In this document: one piece after another, positions 6,086 through 11,718 of the stretch | Numbering within the stretch: the first letter of the stretch is position 1 | How the letters are laid out: every line of letters starts with the position of its first letter | NCBI GenBank assembly: GCA_050330055.1 | Contig: JBHJOF010000254.1 | Location: 1 to 11,718, forward strand | Source: JBHJOF01 sp050330055 | Lineage (GTDB): Bacteria; Pseudomonadota; Alphaproteobacteria; Kiloniellales; JAKSDN01 | Reading direction: 5' to 3' | Length of the DNA: 11,718 nucleotides | Program-made: the position numbers and the translations under genes | The notes under the pieces: model-generated | The model's input: the letters and a program-made list of their open reading frames with translations, nothing else | What the model was told of the DNA's origin: nothing | Database searches by the model: none

Positions 6086-7546
6086 GTGCGGTCCGAACGC
6101 TCGCTTTCCCGCACCCTGCTGATCCAGAGCTCGGCCTTCCTGTTCCTGATCCTGATCAGCGGCGCCACCGGCCTGGGTCTGCTCGTGCTGCAGTACCAGT
6201 CGGACAGCCGCGCCGCCGAGCTGGGCCGGGTCGTCGAGGCCATCCACGAGCTGCGCGGCGACCTCTACCGGCAGCTCAAGGAGCTGTTCGACTTCGTCTT
6301 CATCGGCGACCCCAATGCCCTGGCCGAGTTCGAGGCCTTCGGCCGCGACATCGACCAGAACCTGGCGGCGCTGGCGGCCATCGCGCACGACCAGGCGATC
6401 GCGGCCGAGGTCGCGGAACTCAACGCCGCCTACATGGCGGTTCGTGCCAGGGCGCGTACGATCATGAACCAGACCCATGCCGGCTTCGCGCCCAATGAGC
6501 TGCTCGACCTTTTCGAGACCAGCCTGGAAAAGGGCGACGTGCTGAACTACGAGCGCGCCTTCGCGGCGACCGGCGCCGTGGTCGAGGCGGCGCAGCAGGA
6601 ACTGCGCCAGCGCGCCGCGCTCTATCGCCAGCTCAGCCTGGCGGGGCTCGCCGTTCCCCTTGTGGTGGGCCTGATCCTGCTGCTGGCCTCGCGCGCCCTG
6701 CTGAGGCGGCGTATTGCCGAGCCGGTCAGCTCCCTGCTCGGCGCCATCGAAGACTACAAGGGCGGCCGCCTGGCGCGCAGCGTGCCGGAAACCGGCCCGG
6801 CCGAGTTCCGCAAACTGCAGGAGGCCTTCAATCGCATGGCGGCGCAGCTCCAGGCGAGCCAGGATGCCCTGCTGCGCAGAGAAATGCAGGCGACCACCGG
6901 CGCCCTGGTGCCGATCATCGCGCACAACATCCGCAATCCCCTGGCCTCGATCCGCGCCACCGCCCAACTCATGCAGGACCCCGGACTGAGCGACGAGCAG
7001 CGCGGCTCGCTCGACGCCATCCTGCGCACGGTCGACCGGCTGGACGGCTGGATATCGCAGTTCCTCACCTACCTGAACCCGTTATCGCCCAGTATCGGCG
7101 AGACCTCCATGGCGGCGGTTGCCGACAGCGCGGTGCAGCTGCTCGGCCACCGCATCGCCGCAAAGCGGATCGACGTGTTGCGTCGGGGCGGCGATGCCAC
7201 GCTGACCGCCGACCAGAGCCTGCTCGAGCAGGCGGTCTGCGGCCTCCTGAGCAACGCCATCGACGCTTCGCCGCCGGGCGCCGAAATCGTGCTGGAGATC
7301 GCCGCGCAGGGCGGCGATGCCAGCCTGGCGATCCGGGATCATGGGCCCGGCATGCCCTTTCCCGAGGGGCCCAGCGGCATGACGCCGGGCCCGACCACCA
7401 AGACCTTGGGCGGCGGGCTGGGGGTCCCCTTCGCGCGCAAAATCTGCGAGATTCACGGCGGTTCCCTGGAGTTCCGGGAACCGGCGGCGGGCGGCACGCA
7501 GGTGCTGATACGCCTGCCGAAGAGTCAGCCGGGAGCCGGGCAGTGA
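6086..7546 (+). CDS. Membrane sensor histidine kinase (NtrB/HydH-like)
   Basis: A 486-residue kinase from the GTG at 6086, chosen because GGAG lies six bases upstream. The in-frame ATG pair at 6014 abuts its only GAGG and would add 24 residues with no signal-like character. TM1 lies at about residues 13-36 and TM2 at about 184-205, framing a helical periplasmic sensor domain of about 145 residues. A HAMP-like linker (about 206-258) ends with ELRKLQEAFNRM-like sequence (EFRKLQEAFNRM). The H-box is IIAHNIRNPLASI with phospho-acceptor His280; the residue after it is Asn instead of the usual Glu or Asp. The ATPase domain has an N-box LLSNAIDA (387-394), G1 DHGPGM and a G2-type GGGLGVPFARKICEIHGG. 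It lies 7 bp upstream of the response regulator and presumably phosphorylates it. The signal is unknown; quinoprotein substrate or redox state would fit the context. Confidence 0.92.
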   Translation: MRSERSLSRTLLIQSSAFLFLILISGATGLGLLVLQYQSDSRAAELGRVVEAIHELRGDLYRQLKELFDFVFIGDPNALAEFEAFGRDIDQNLAALAAIAHDQAIAAEVAELNAAYMAVRARARTIMNQTHAGFAPNELLDLFETSLEKGDVLNYERAFAATGAVVEAAQQELRQRAALYRQLSLAGLAVPLVVGLILLLASRALLRRRIAEPVSSLLGAIEDYKGGRLARSVPETGPAEFRKLQEAFNRMAAQLQASQDALLRREMQATTGALVPIIAHNIRNPLASIRATAQLMQDPGLSDEQRGSLDAILRTVDRLDGWISQFLTYLNPLSPSIGETSMAAVADSAVQLLGHRIAAKRIDVLRRGGDATLTADQSLLEQAVCGLLSNAIDASPPGAEIVLEIAAQGGDASLAIRDHGPGMPFPEGPSGMTPGPTTKTLGGGLGVPFARKICEIHGGSLEFREPAAGGTQVLIRLPKSQPGAGQ

Positions 7547-7553
7547 GAGGCGT

Positions 7554-8981
7554 ATGAGGATCCTGCTGGTCGAGGACGAGAGCCTGTTTGCGGAGGCGGT
7601 CGCCAAGCGTCTGCGCCGGGAGGGCCACGATTGCGCCATCGCCGGCAGCTTGCGCGACGCGCTCGACCAGCTCGAGGCGATCGGGCCGGCACTCGACTTG
7701 CTACTGCTCGATGAGCGCCTGCCGGACGGCCGCGGCGTCGACCTGATGCGGCGCCGCGGCACGACAGGCAGCGGGCAGGGCCCTGGACGTCCTGGGGGCG
7801 CTCTTCCGCCGGTCATCATGATGACGGCCTTCGCCGACGTGGAGCACGCGGTCGGCGCCATGAAGCTCGGGGCCATCGACTACTTGCGCAAGCCGGTCGA
7901 TCTCGACGCGCTGCTCGACGCCGTCGAGCGCGCCGCACCGCCGGGCGGTGCGCAGCGGGCCGCGGCGGCGCGCGGTGACCAGGAGCTGCCGCTGCTGGTC
8001 GGCGAATCCGACGCGCTGCGCCAGCTGCGCCAGCGCATCGGCGAGCTGGCCCGCATCGGCGGCGAGGCGGGAGCGAACGGTGACTTGCCGACCGTGCTGA
8101 TCCTCGGCGAGACCGGTACCGGCAAGGACCTGGCGGCGCGGCTGTTGCACGGGCTCGGCCCGCGGGTGCGCGAGCCCTTCGTCCAGGTCGACTGCGCCAC
8201 CCTGCCCAAGGAGCTGATCGAGGCCGAGTTGTTCGGTCACGAGAAGGGCGCCTTCACCGGCGCCGGGCAGCAGCGCCGCGGCTTGATCGAGGAGGCCGGC
8301 GCCGGCACGGTATTCCTGGACGAGGTCGGCGAGCTGCCGCTCGACCTGCAGGCCAAGTTGCTGGCGGTGCTCGACAGGCGCCGCGTGCGCCGGCTCGGTA
8401 GCAACAAGGAGACCCCAGTCAGCGCCCGCTTCGTCGCCGCCACCAACCGCGATTTGGCCGCCATGGTGGCGGATGGCCGTTTCCGCGCCGATCTGTTCTT
8501 CCGTCTCAACGTGCTGGCGCTCGCGATGCCGCCGCTGCGCCGCGCCGCTGCCGACATTCCGGCCCTGGTCGCTCATTTCGCGGAGCGCACGGCGCGCAGC
8601 GTCGGCCGACCGGCGCCGCATTTCACACCCGAGGCTATGGCCAAGCTGATGGCGCATGCCTGGCCGGGCAACGTCCGCGAGCTGCGCCACGTGATCGAGA
8701 AGGCCGTGCTGCTTAGCAAGGGCGGGCCGATCGAAGCCGACGAGACCGAGTTGCCGGCCGGTCCGGGCCCGGTAGCCGGCATTGACGACGGCACCGCGCC
8801 CGGCGATCTGGCCAATCTGAGCCTGGAAGAGGCCGAGAAGCGGCTGATCGAGCGCGCCCTGCAGCGCGCCGGTGGCAATGTGTCCGAAGCGGCGCGGCTT
8901 CTCAACACCACGCGCATGACGCTGCGCTACCGCATGGAGAAGCATGGGATCGATAGTTCGCGCTGCAAGGCCGACAGCTAG
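7554..8981 (+). CDS. NtrC-family sigma54-dependent response regulator
   Basis: A 475-residue three-domain activator. The receiver (about 1-130) has acidic residues E7/D8, phospho-acceptor Asp53 (LLLLDERLPDG), Thr91 and Lys113 in LRKPVD. It also has a Gly/Pro-rich insertion (about 69-86) before the fourth strand. The AAA+ domain (about 145-385) has Walker A GETGTGKD (185-192), the sigma54-contact loop GAFTGA (232-237), Walker B VFLDEVGE (253-260), sensor motif VAATNRDL and arginines in FRADLFFRLNVL. The C-terminal Fis-type helix-turn-helix ends with GGNVSEAARLLNTTRMTLRYRM. The start ATG has GAGAGG upstream and follows the kinase stop by 7 bp. All parts needed to drive sigma54 promoters are intact, and consensus promoters of that class stand before two neighbouring transport operons. 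Those are the probable targets, though this is inferred from the sequence. Confidence 0.95.
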   Translation: MRILLVEDESLFAEAVAKRLRREGHDCAIAGSLRDALDQLEAIGPALDLLLLDERLPDGRGVDLMRRRGTTGSGQGPGRPGGALPPVIMMTAFADVEHAVGAMKLGAIDYLRKPVDLDALLDAVERAAPPGGAQRAAAARGDQELPLLVGESDALRQLRQRIGELARIGGEAGANGDLPTVLILGETGTGKDLAARLLHGLGPRVREPFVQVDCATLPKELIEAELFGHEKGAFTGAGQQRRGLIEEAGAGTVFLDEVGELPLDLQAKLLAVLDRRRVRRLGSNKETPVSARFVAATNRDLAAMVADGRFRADLFFRLNVLALAMPPLRRAAADIPALVAHFAERTARSVGRPAPHFTPEAMAKLMAHAWPGNVRELRHVIEKAVLLSKGGPIEADETELPAGPGPVAGIDDGTAPGDLANLSLEEAEKRLIERALQRAGGNVSEAARLLNTTRMTLRYRMEKHGIDSSRCKADS

Positions 8982-9921
8982 CTCGGCATTCGTCGGCGTC
9001 ACCGTAGCTTTGGCGCTGTTCTGCTTCGGCACGGGGTCGGCCGCGGCCGAGCTGCCGCGGGTCGCGGTGTTCGATTTCGAGTTGATCGATACCAGCCTGG
9101 AGGGCGAGCTCTCCGGCCCGCGCGCCGACGAGCAGCAGCGGCTGGTGCTGATCGGCGACCTGCTGCGCCGGCAGCTAGCCGAGTCAGGCCGCTACGAGGT
9201 GGTGGACATCGCGCCGCAGGCCGCCGCGATCGAGCGGGCGGGACATCTCTACGGCTGCAACGGCTGCGAGACCAAGATCGCGCGGGCGCTGGGCGCCGAC
9301 CTGGCGCTGCGCGGCACGGTGCAGAAGGTCAGCAACCTGATCCTCAACATCAACCTCTACCTGCGCAATGCGGCCAGCGGCGAGCAGCTCCGCGTCATGA
9401 GCGTCGACATCCGCGGCAACACCGACGAATCCTGGACGCACGGCATCAGGTACCTGCTGCGCAACCGGCTGCTGAAGGAGCCGGCGCCGCAGCTTGCCGT
9501 GGCGCAACGCCAGGAACCCGCAGAGGAGAAGGCCATGCAATTCATCAACTCGCCGGCGGCCAAGGTCGCGAAGCTGCCCTTCAGCCAGGCGGTGCGCGTG
9601 GGCGACGTCCTCTACCTGTCGGGGGCGCTCGGCAATGTGCCAGGAAAGGCAGAGCTGGTGCCGGGCGGCATGGCGGCGGAGGCGCGCCAGACCATGGAGA
9701 ACATCGGCGCAGTGCTGAAGGAGAACGGCCTCACCTTCGACCACGTCTTCAAGTGCACCGTGATGCTGGCCGACATGGCGAAGTGGGCCGACTTCAACGA
9801 GGTTTACGTCACCTACTTCAAGCCCGACCGCCTGCCGGCGCGCTCCGCCTTCGGCGCCAACGGCCTCGCACTCGGCGCCCAGGTGGAGGTCGAGTGCATG
9901 GCGTACCTCGGGGAGGAGTGA
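8944..9921 (+). CDS. Exported DUF2380/DUF3280-like domain fused in frame to a RidA domain
   Basis: A 325-residue open frame. Residues 1-35 look like a signal peptide (AFVGVTVALALFCFGTGSAAAE). Residues 38-178 resemble the DUF2380/DUF3280 family (LPRVAVFDFELIDTS, ADLALRGTVQKVSNLILNINLYLR) with a CxxC (GCNGC, Cys105/108). Such proteins occur near quinoprotein gene sets; function unknown. Residues 198-325 form a full-length RidA (YjgF/UK114) domain with Arg and Glu in the places used by RidA imine hydrolases (PARSAF, VEVEC). The start at 8944 overlaps the regulator by 38 bases, with GGAG four bases upstream, so translation is coupled. No stop separates the two domains, and an internal Shine-Dalgarno plus ATG begins exactly at the RidA domain. 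The fusion would be exported; a sequencing-caused loss of a stop is the alternative. Confidence 0.82.
   Translation: MGSIVRAARPTASSAFVGVTVALALFCFGTGSAAAELPRVAVFDFELIDTSLEGELSGPRADEQQRLVLIGDLLRRQLAESGRYEVVDIAPQAAAIERAGHLYGCNGCETKIARALGADLALRGTVQKVSNLILNINLYLRNAASGEQLRVMSVDIRGNTDESWTHGIRYLLRNRLLKEPAPQLAVAQRQEPAEEKAMQFINSPAAKVAKLPFSQAVRVGDVLYLSGALGNVPGKAELVPGGMAAEARQTMENIGAVLKENGLTFDHVFKCTVMLADMAKWADFNEVYVTYFKPDRLPARSAFGANGLALGAQVEVECMAYLGEE
9535..9921 (+). CDS. Probable separate RidA-family protein from an internal start
   Basis: The ATG at 9535 lies in the same frame as the upstream domain and is preceded by AGGAG at 9524-9528 with a six-base spacer, a better ribosome site than many real starts in this window. 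The product is 128 residues, the normal RidA length, with Arg103 and Glu120 where RidA imine/enamine deaminases have their key residues. Made from here it would lack the signal peptide and stay in the cytoplasm, as RidA proteins normally do. Such enzymes hydrolyse reactive enamine/imine intermediates. Internal initiation is an inference; it may be the main or only route to RidA, or the two domains may be one protein. Confidence 0.55.
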   Translation: MQFINSPAAKVAKLPFSQAVRVGDVLYLSGALGNVPGKAELVPGGMAAEARQTMENIGAVLKENGLTFDHVFKCTVMLADMAKWADFNEVYVTYFKPDRLPARSAFGANGLALGAQVEVECMAYLGEE

Positions 9922-9990
9922 GATCTTGCCCTTGACGTCCTTCGGCGCGGTGCCGAGAGACGAGGGGCCGATATCCTAACCGGATCGCAA

Positions 9991-10016
9991 GGCCAGGCCC
10001 AGGCCGATGCCTGGCC
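9991..10016. terminator. Hairpin between convergent genes, possible bidirectional terminator
   Basis: GGCCAGGC (9991-9998) pairs with GCCTGGCC (10009-10016) over a 10-nt loop; an alternative fold pairs CCAGGC (9999-10004) with GCCTGG (10009-10014) around CGAT. It sits in the 114-bp gap between the RidA stop and the EF-hand gene stop. No T-run follows on either strand, so efficiency is uncertain. Confidence 0.4.
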
Positions 10017-10035
10017 CCGGATCGGGCGCGGCGCT

Positions 10036-10590
10036 TCAGCCGTCGTTGTCGTCGCGCGAGCGCTGCTTGCGGCGGTCGTCGAAGCCGAGCAGGCCGTCGC
10101 CGCTGCGGTCGTGACGCTCGACCATGTAGTTGAGGGGCCTGGCGTATTCGTCGGCGGTGACGAGGCCGTCGCCGTCCCTGTCGAAGCGCTGGAAGCTGCG
10201 GACCATGCGCTCGCGCATGGCTTCGAGCCACAGGGCCTCGAACTCGGCCAGGGAGAGCTTGCCGTCCTGGTCGGTATCGAAGCGGGCCAGGCGCTCGGCG
10301 CGACCCTGGTCGATCTCGTCCTGGCTCACCTTGCCGTCGCCGTCGGCGTCGTAGCGCTCGATCAGCCTCAAGATGAAGCGGTCACCGTGGCCGTGGCGGC
10401 CCCCGTGGTGCCGCGCCATACGATGGTCCGCGATCTGATGGGCCCCCATATGGAATCCGGGGCCCTCGTGGCCGGCCGCACGCGGCCCATGGCGCCAGCC
10501 GTCCTGTGCCAGGCTGCTGCCGACGAAGGCCAGGGTAGCAAAGGCGGCCAGGCCGGCCGCGGACAACAAGAGCTTTGTTCTGGTTTGCAT
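10036..10590 (-). CDS. Exported His-rich EF-hand protein with four loops
   Basis: A 184-residue protein. Residues 1-29 form a signal peptide (LLLSAAGLAAFATLAFVGSSLAQ). Residues 32-70 are rich in His (nine) and Gly. Four EF-hand loops follow: DADGDGKVSQDE (81-92), DTDQDGKLSLAE (105-116), DRDGDGLVTADE (137-148) and a degenerate DRSGDGLLGFDD (161-172, Ser at position 3 and Asp at 12). Loops pair 1-2 and 3-4, each pair only 12 residues apart. The ATG at 10590 has GAGG six bases upstream. It probably binds calcium or other metal ions in the periplasm; PQQ dehydrogenases need calcium or a lanthanide, so metal buffering for them is a reasonable guess. Loops lack the position-2 proline of lanmodulin. 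It is transcribed toward the RidA gene and away from the right-hand transporter gene. Confidence 0.9.
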   Translation of the reverse strand: MQTRTKLLLSAAGLAAFATLAFVGSSLAQDGWRHGPRAAGHEGPGFHMGAHQIADHRMARHHGGRHGHGDRFILRLIERYDADGDGKVSQDEIDQGRAERLARFDTDQDGKLSLAEFEALWLEAMRERMVRSFQRFDRDGDGLVTADEYARPLNYMVERHDRSGDGLLGFDDRRKQRSRDDNDG

Positions 10591-10660
10591 AATCTACCTC
10601 GTAACTCTCACTGGAAGTCTCGCAGAGCCTGCTTGGCGCCGCTTGATAGATTCTACGCCT

Positions 10661-10675
10661 GCAATGGCATGGCCA
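10661..10675 (-). promoter_or_regulatory. Weak sigma54-like promoter facing the EF-hand gene
   Basis: On the minus strand the site reads TGGCCATGCCATTGC followed by A. It has TGGC and TTGC at exact spacing but CA in place of AC after TGGC. The expected transcription start is near 10649, about 60 bases ahead of the EF-hand start codon. It could be a functional weak site or chance. Confidence 0.4.
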
Positions 10676-10754
10676 TCCCCGGGCAGCTTGGCCGAAGGCG
10701 AAACATGCAGGAAACGCGCTTCACGGGCCCGGCGCGAAGCACGGGCGCGAAGTT

Positions 10755-10769
10755 TGGCACGCAGGTTGC
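10755..10769 (+). promoter_or_regulatory. Sigma54 (-24/-12) promoter of the SsuA/TauA-like transporter gene
   Basis: TGGCACGCAGGTTGC matches TGGCAC-N5-TTGC at all ten fixed positions, preceded by T and with G after CAC as preferred. The -24 GG is at 10756-10757 and the -12 GC at 10768-10769. Transcription would start near 10781, about 85 bases ahead of the gene. Its close similarity to the minus-strand site at 5806-5820 suggests shared control by the response regulator encoded between them. Confidence 0.78.
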
Positions 10770-10863
10770 CTGACCGAGGCCCAGTATCGCTTGAAAGCGG
10801 GGCGCACGGCTCAGTAGCATGCGCTCAAACAAACTTAGAACCGTTTCAATCTGACACAGGGAG

Positions 10864-11718
10864 ATGCCCAAGGTGCTGACCATCAGGATAGCCGCGCTCG
10901 GCTTGCCGGCCGCTTTCGCGCTGCTGGGACTGCTGGCGGGTGGCCCGACCGCCCGGGCCGAGCCGATGCGCGTCGGCGTGCTGCAGTTCGGCACGGTGTC
11001 CTGGGGCTTCGACGTGGTGAAGACGCACGGCCTCGACCAGGCCGAGGGCTGCGAAATGGAGGTGCGGCCCTTCGCCAACAACGGCGCGACGGCCGTGGCG
11101 CTGCAGGCCGGCGCGGTCGACATGATCGTCAATGACTGGATCTGGGTGGCGCGGCAGCGCGCCGAGGGCCAGGGCTACAGCTTCGTGCCCTATTCCACGG
11201 CACTGGGGGCGCTCATGGTGCCGGCCGGCTCGGCCATCGCCGGCCCGGCCGATCTGGCCAATCTCAGGGGCAAGCGGCTCGGCATCGCCGGCGGGCCGCT
11301 GGACAAGAGCTGGCTCCTGCTGCGCGCGCTCGGCCGTGAGCGCTTCGGCATCGACCTGGCGGATGAGGTCGAGGCCGTGTACGCCGCGCCGCCGCTGCTC
11401 AACGAGCAGATCCTGGCCGGACGCCTCGAGGCCGTGCTCACCTACTGGCACTACGCGGCGCGGCTCGACGCCGCCGGCCTTGGCCGGGTCCAGGACGTGG
11501 CCGGAATGGCGCGCGAACTCGGCATCGGGAGCGAGGTCCCGCTGGTCGGCTACGTCTTCGACGAGGCCTGGGCGGCGGGGCACCGTGAGTCGCTGCTCGC
11601 CTGCTTCCGCGCCCTGCGCGCTGCCAACCACCTGCTGGCCGAATCCGATGCCGAGTGGCAGCGCCTGCGGCCGCTGATGAGGGCCGAGGACGAGGCGACC
11701 TTCCGCGCGCTGCGCGAC
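10864..11718 (+). CDS. ABC transporter substrate-binding protein, SsuA/TauA/NMT1-like (partial, runs off the window)
   Basis: At least 285 residues with no stop before the window edge. A signal peptide (IRIAALGLPAAFALLGLLAGG, cleavage near ARAEP) is followed by the type II binding-protein pattern of the nitrate/sulfonate/taurine group. MRVGVLQFGTVSWGFDVVK opens lobe 1, ANNGATAVALQAGAVDMIVNDW is the ligand-loop region, LANLRGKRLGIAGGPLDKSW follows, and NEQILAGRLEAVLTYW comes near the hinge. The ATG at 10864 abuts AGGGAG, while the in-frame GTG at 10873 has a nine-base spacer and may be the true start. Permease and ATPase genes are expected to the right. Ligand unknown. A consensus sigma54 promoter stands upstream, so it is probably co-regulated with the PQQ-ABC operon. 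Confidence 0.88.
   Translation, partial: MPKVLTIRIAALGLPAAFALLGLLAGGPTARAEPMRVGVLQFGTVSWGFDVVKTHGLDQAEGCEMEVRPFANNGATAVALQAGAVDMIVNDWIWVARQRAEGQGYSFVPYSTALGALMVPAGSAIAGPADLANLRGKRLGIAGGPLDKSWLLLRALGRERFGIDLADEVEAVYAAPPLLNEQILAGRLEAVLTYWHYAARLDAAGLGRVQDVAGMARELGIGSEVPLVGYVFDEAWAAGHRESLLACFRALRAANHLLAESDAEWQRLRPLMRAEDEATFRALRD

Larger units (their letters stand above)
10591..10863. other. Divergent regulatory region between the EF-hand gene and the right-edge transporter gene
   Basis: About 270 bp with a consensus sigma54 site reading right (10755-10769) and a weaker one reading left (10661-10675). Between them is an imperfect tandem repeat, CACGGGCCCGGCGCGAAG (10722-10739) followed by CACGGGCGCGAAG (10740-10752), ending two bases before the rightward -24 element. 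No gene is supported here. Confidence 0.55.

Noticed and set aside
5996..6967. A 323-codon minus-strand open frame
   Set aside because: Antisense to the histidine kinase, whose motifs are complete; composition is shadow-like.
7701..9032. A 443-codon minus-strand open frame
   Set aside because: Antisense to the response regulator, whose AAA+ and receiver motifs are intact.
10036..10590. EF-hand protein as a true lanmodulin
   Set aside because: The loops lack Pro at position 2 and Asp at position 9, and the protein carries a His-rich segment not seen in lanmodulin; only the loop spacing is similar.
1..11718. CRISPR arrays, tRNA or rRNA genes, transposases, pqqA
   Set aside because: No regularly spaced repeats, RNA gene signatures, transposase motifs or PqqA-like Glu-x3-Tyr peptide were seen.

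Overview
The window is GC-rich DNA (roughly two thirds G+C by eye) with alphaproteobacterial gene content. It looks like a Rhodospirillales-type genome, but that placement is an inference from gene style. It holds ten genes that read as one accessory locus for the oxidation of alcohols or related compounds by PQQ (quinoprotein) dehydrogenases. No PQQ dehydrogenase, cytochrome c or PQQ-synthesis gene is present; such genes are expected just outside the window.

Layout. (1) Bases 1-170 hold no gene but carry a perfect 16-bp inverted repeat (115-130/147-162) around a hairpin, just past the end of the first operon. (2) A minus-strand operon is transcribed from about 5.8 kb down to 171. In order of transcription it encodes a periplasmic binding protein of the PQQ-dehydrogenase-associated ABC family, a YVTN beta-propeller protein, a small exported protein with no His, Cys or Met in its mature part, an ABC ATPase, an ABC-2 permease, and an exported helical protein of unknown role. 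A 147-bp cruciform-type repeat sits between the small protein and the ATPase. (3) A divergent plus-strand operon (6086-9921) encodes a membrane histidine kinase, an NtrC-type sigma54-dependent response regulator, and an exported DUF2380/DUF3280-like domain fused in frame to a RidA domain that has its own internal start site. (4) A convergent minus-strand gene (10036-10590) encodes an exported His-rich protein with four EF-hands. (5) At the right edge, divergent from it, an SsuA/TauA-like binding protein starts at 10864 (or 10873) and runs off the window.

Regulation is the most striking aspect. Two intergenic sites match the sigma54 -24/-12 consensus at every core position: TGGCACGATGGTTGC on the minus strand (5806-5820), ahead of the PQQ-ABC operon, and TGGCACGCAGGTTGC on the plus strand (10755-10769), ahead of the SsuA/TauA-like gene. 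A weaker third match (10661-10675, minus) faces the EF-hand gene. The response regulator between them has an intact GAFTGA loop, Walker motifs and a Fis-type DNA-binding domain. The simplest reading is that this two-component pair senses a signal at the membrane and switches on both transport operons, and possibly the EF-hand gene, through sigma54. A dyad (5890-5911) at enhancer distance from the first promoter is a candidate regulator site.

Other points worth a second look are the kinase H-box with Asn in place of the usual acidic residue after the phospho-His, the fusion with a nested RidA start, the pairing of an importer-type binding protein with an exporter-type (ABC-2) transporter, and recurrent start sites where the Shine-Dalgarno abuts an ATG but fits a GTG a few codons downstream.
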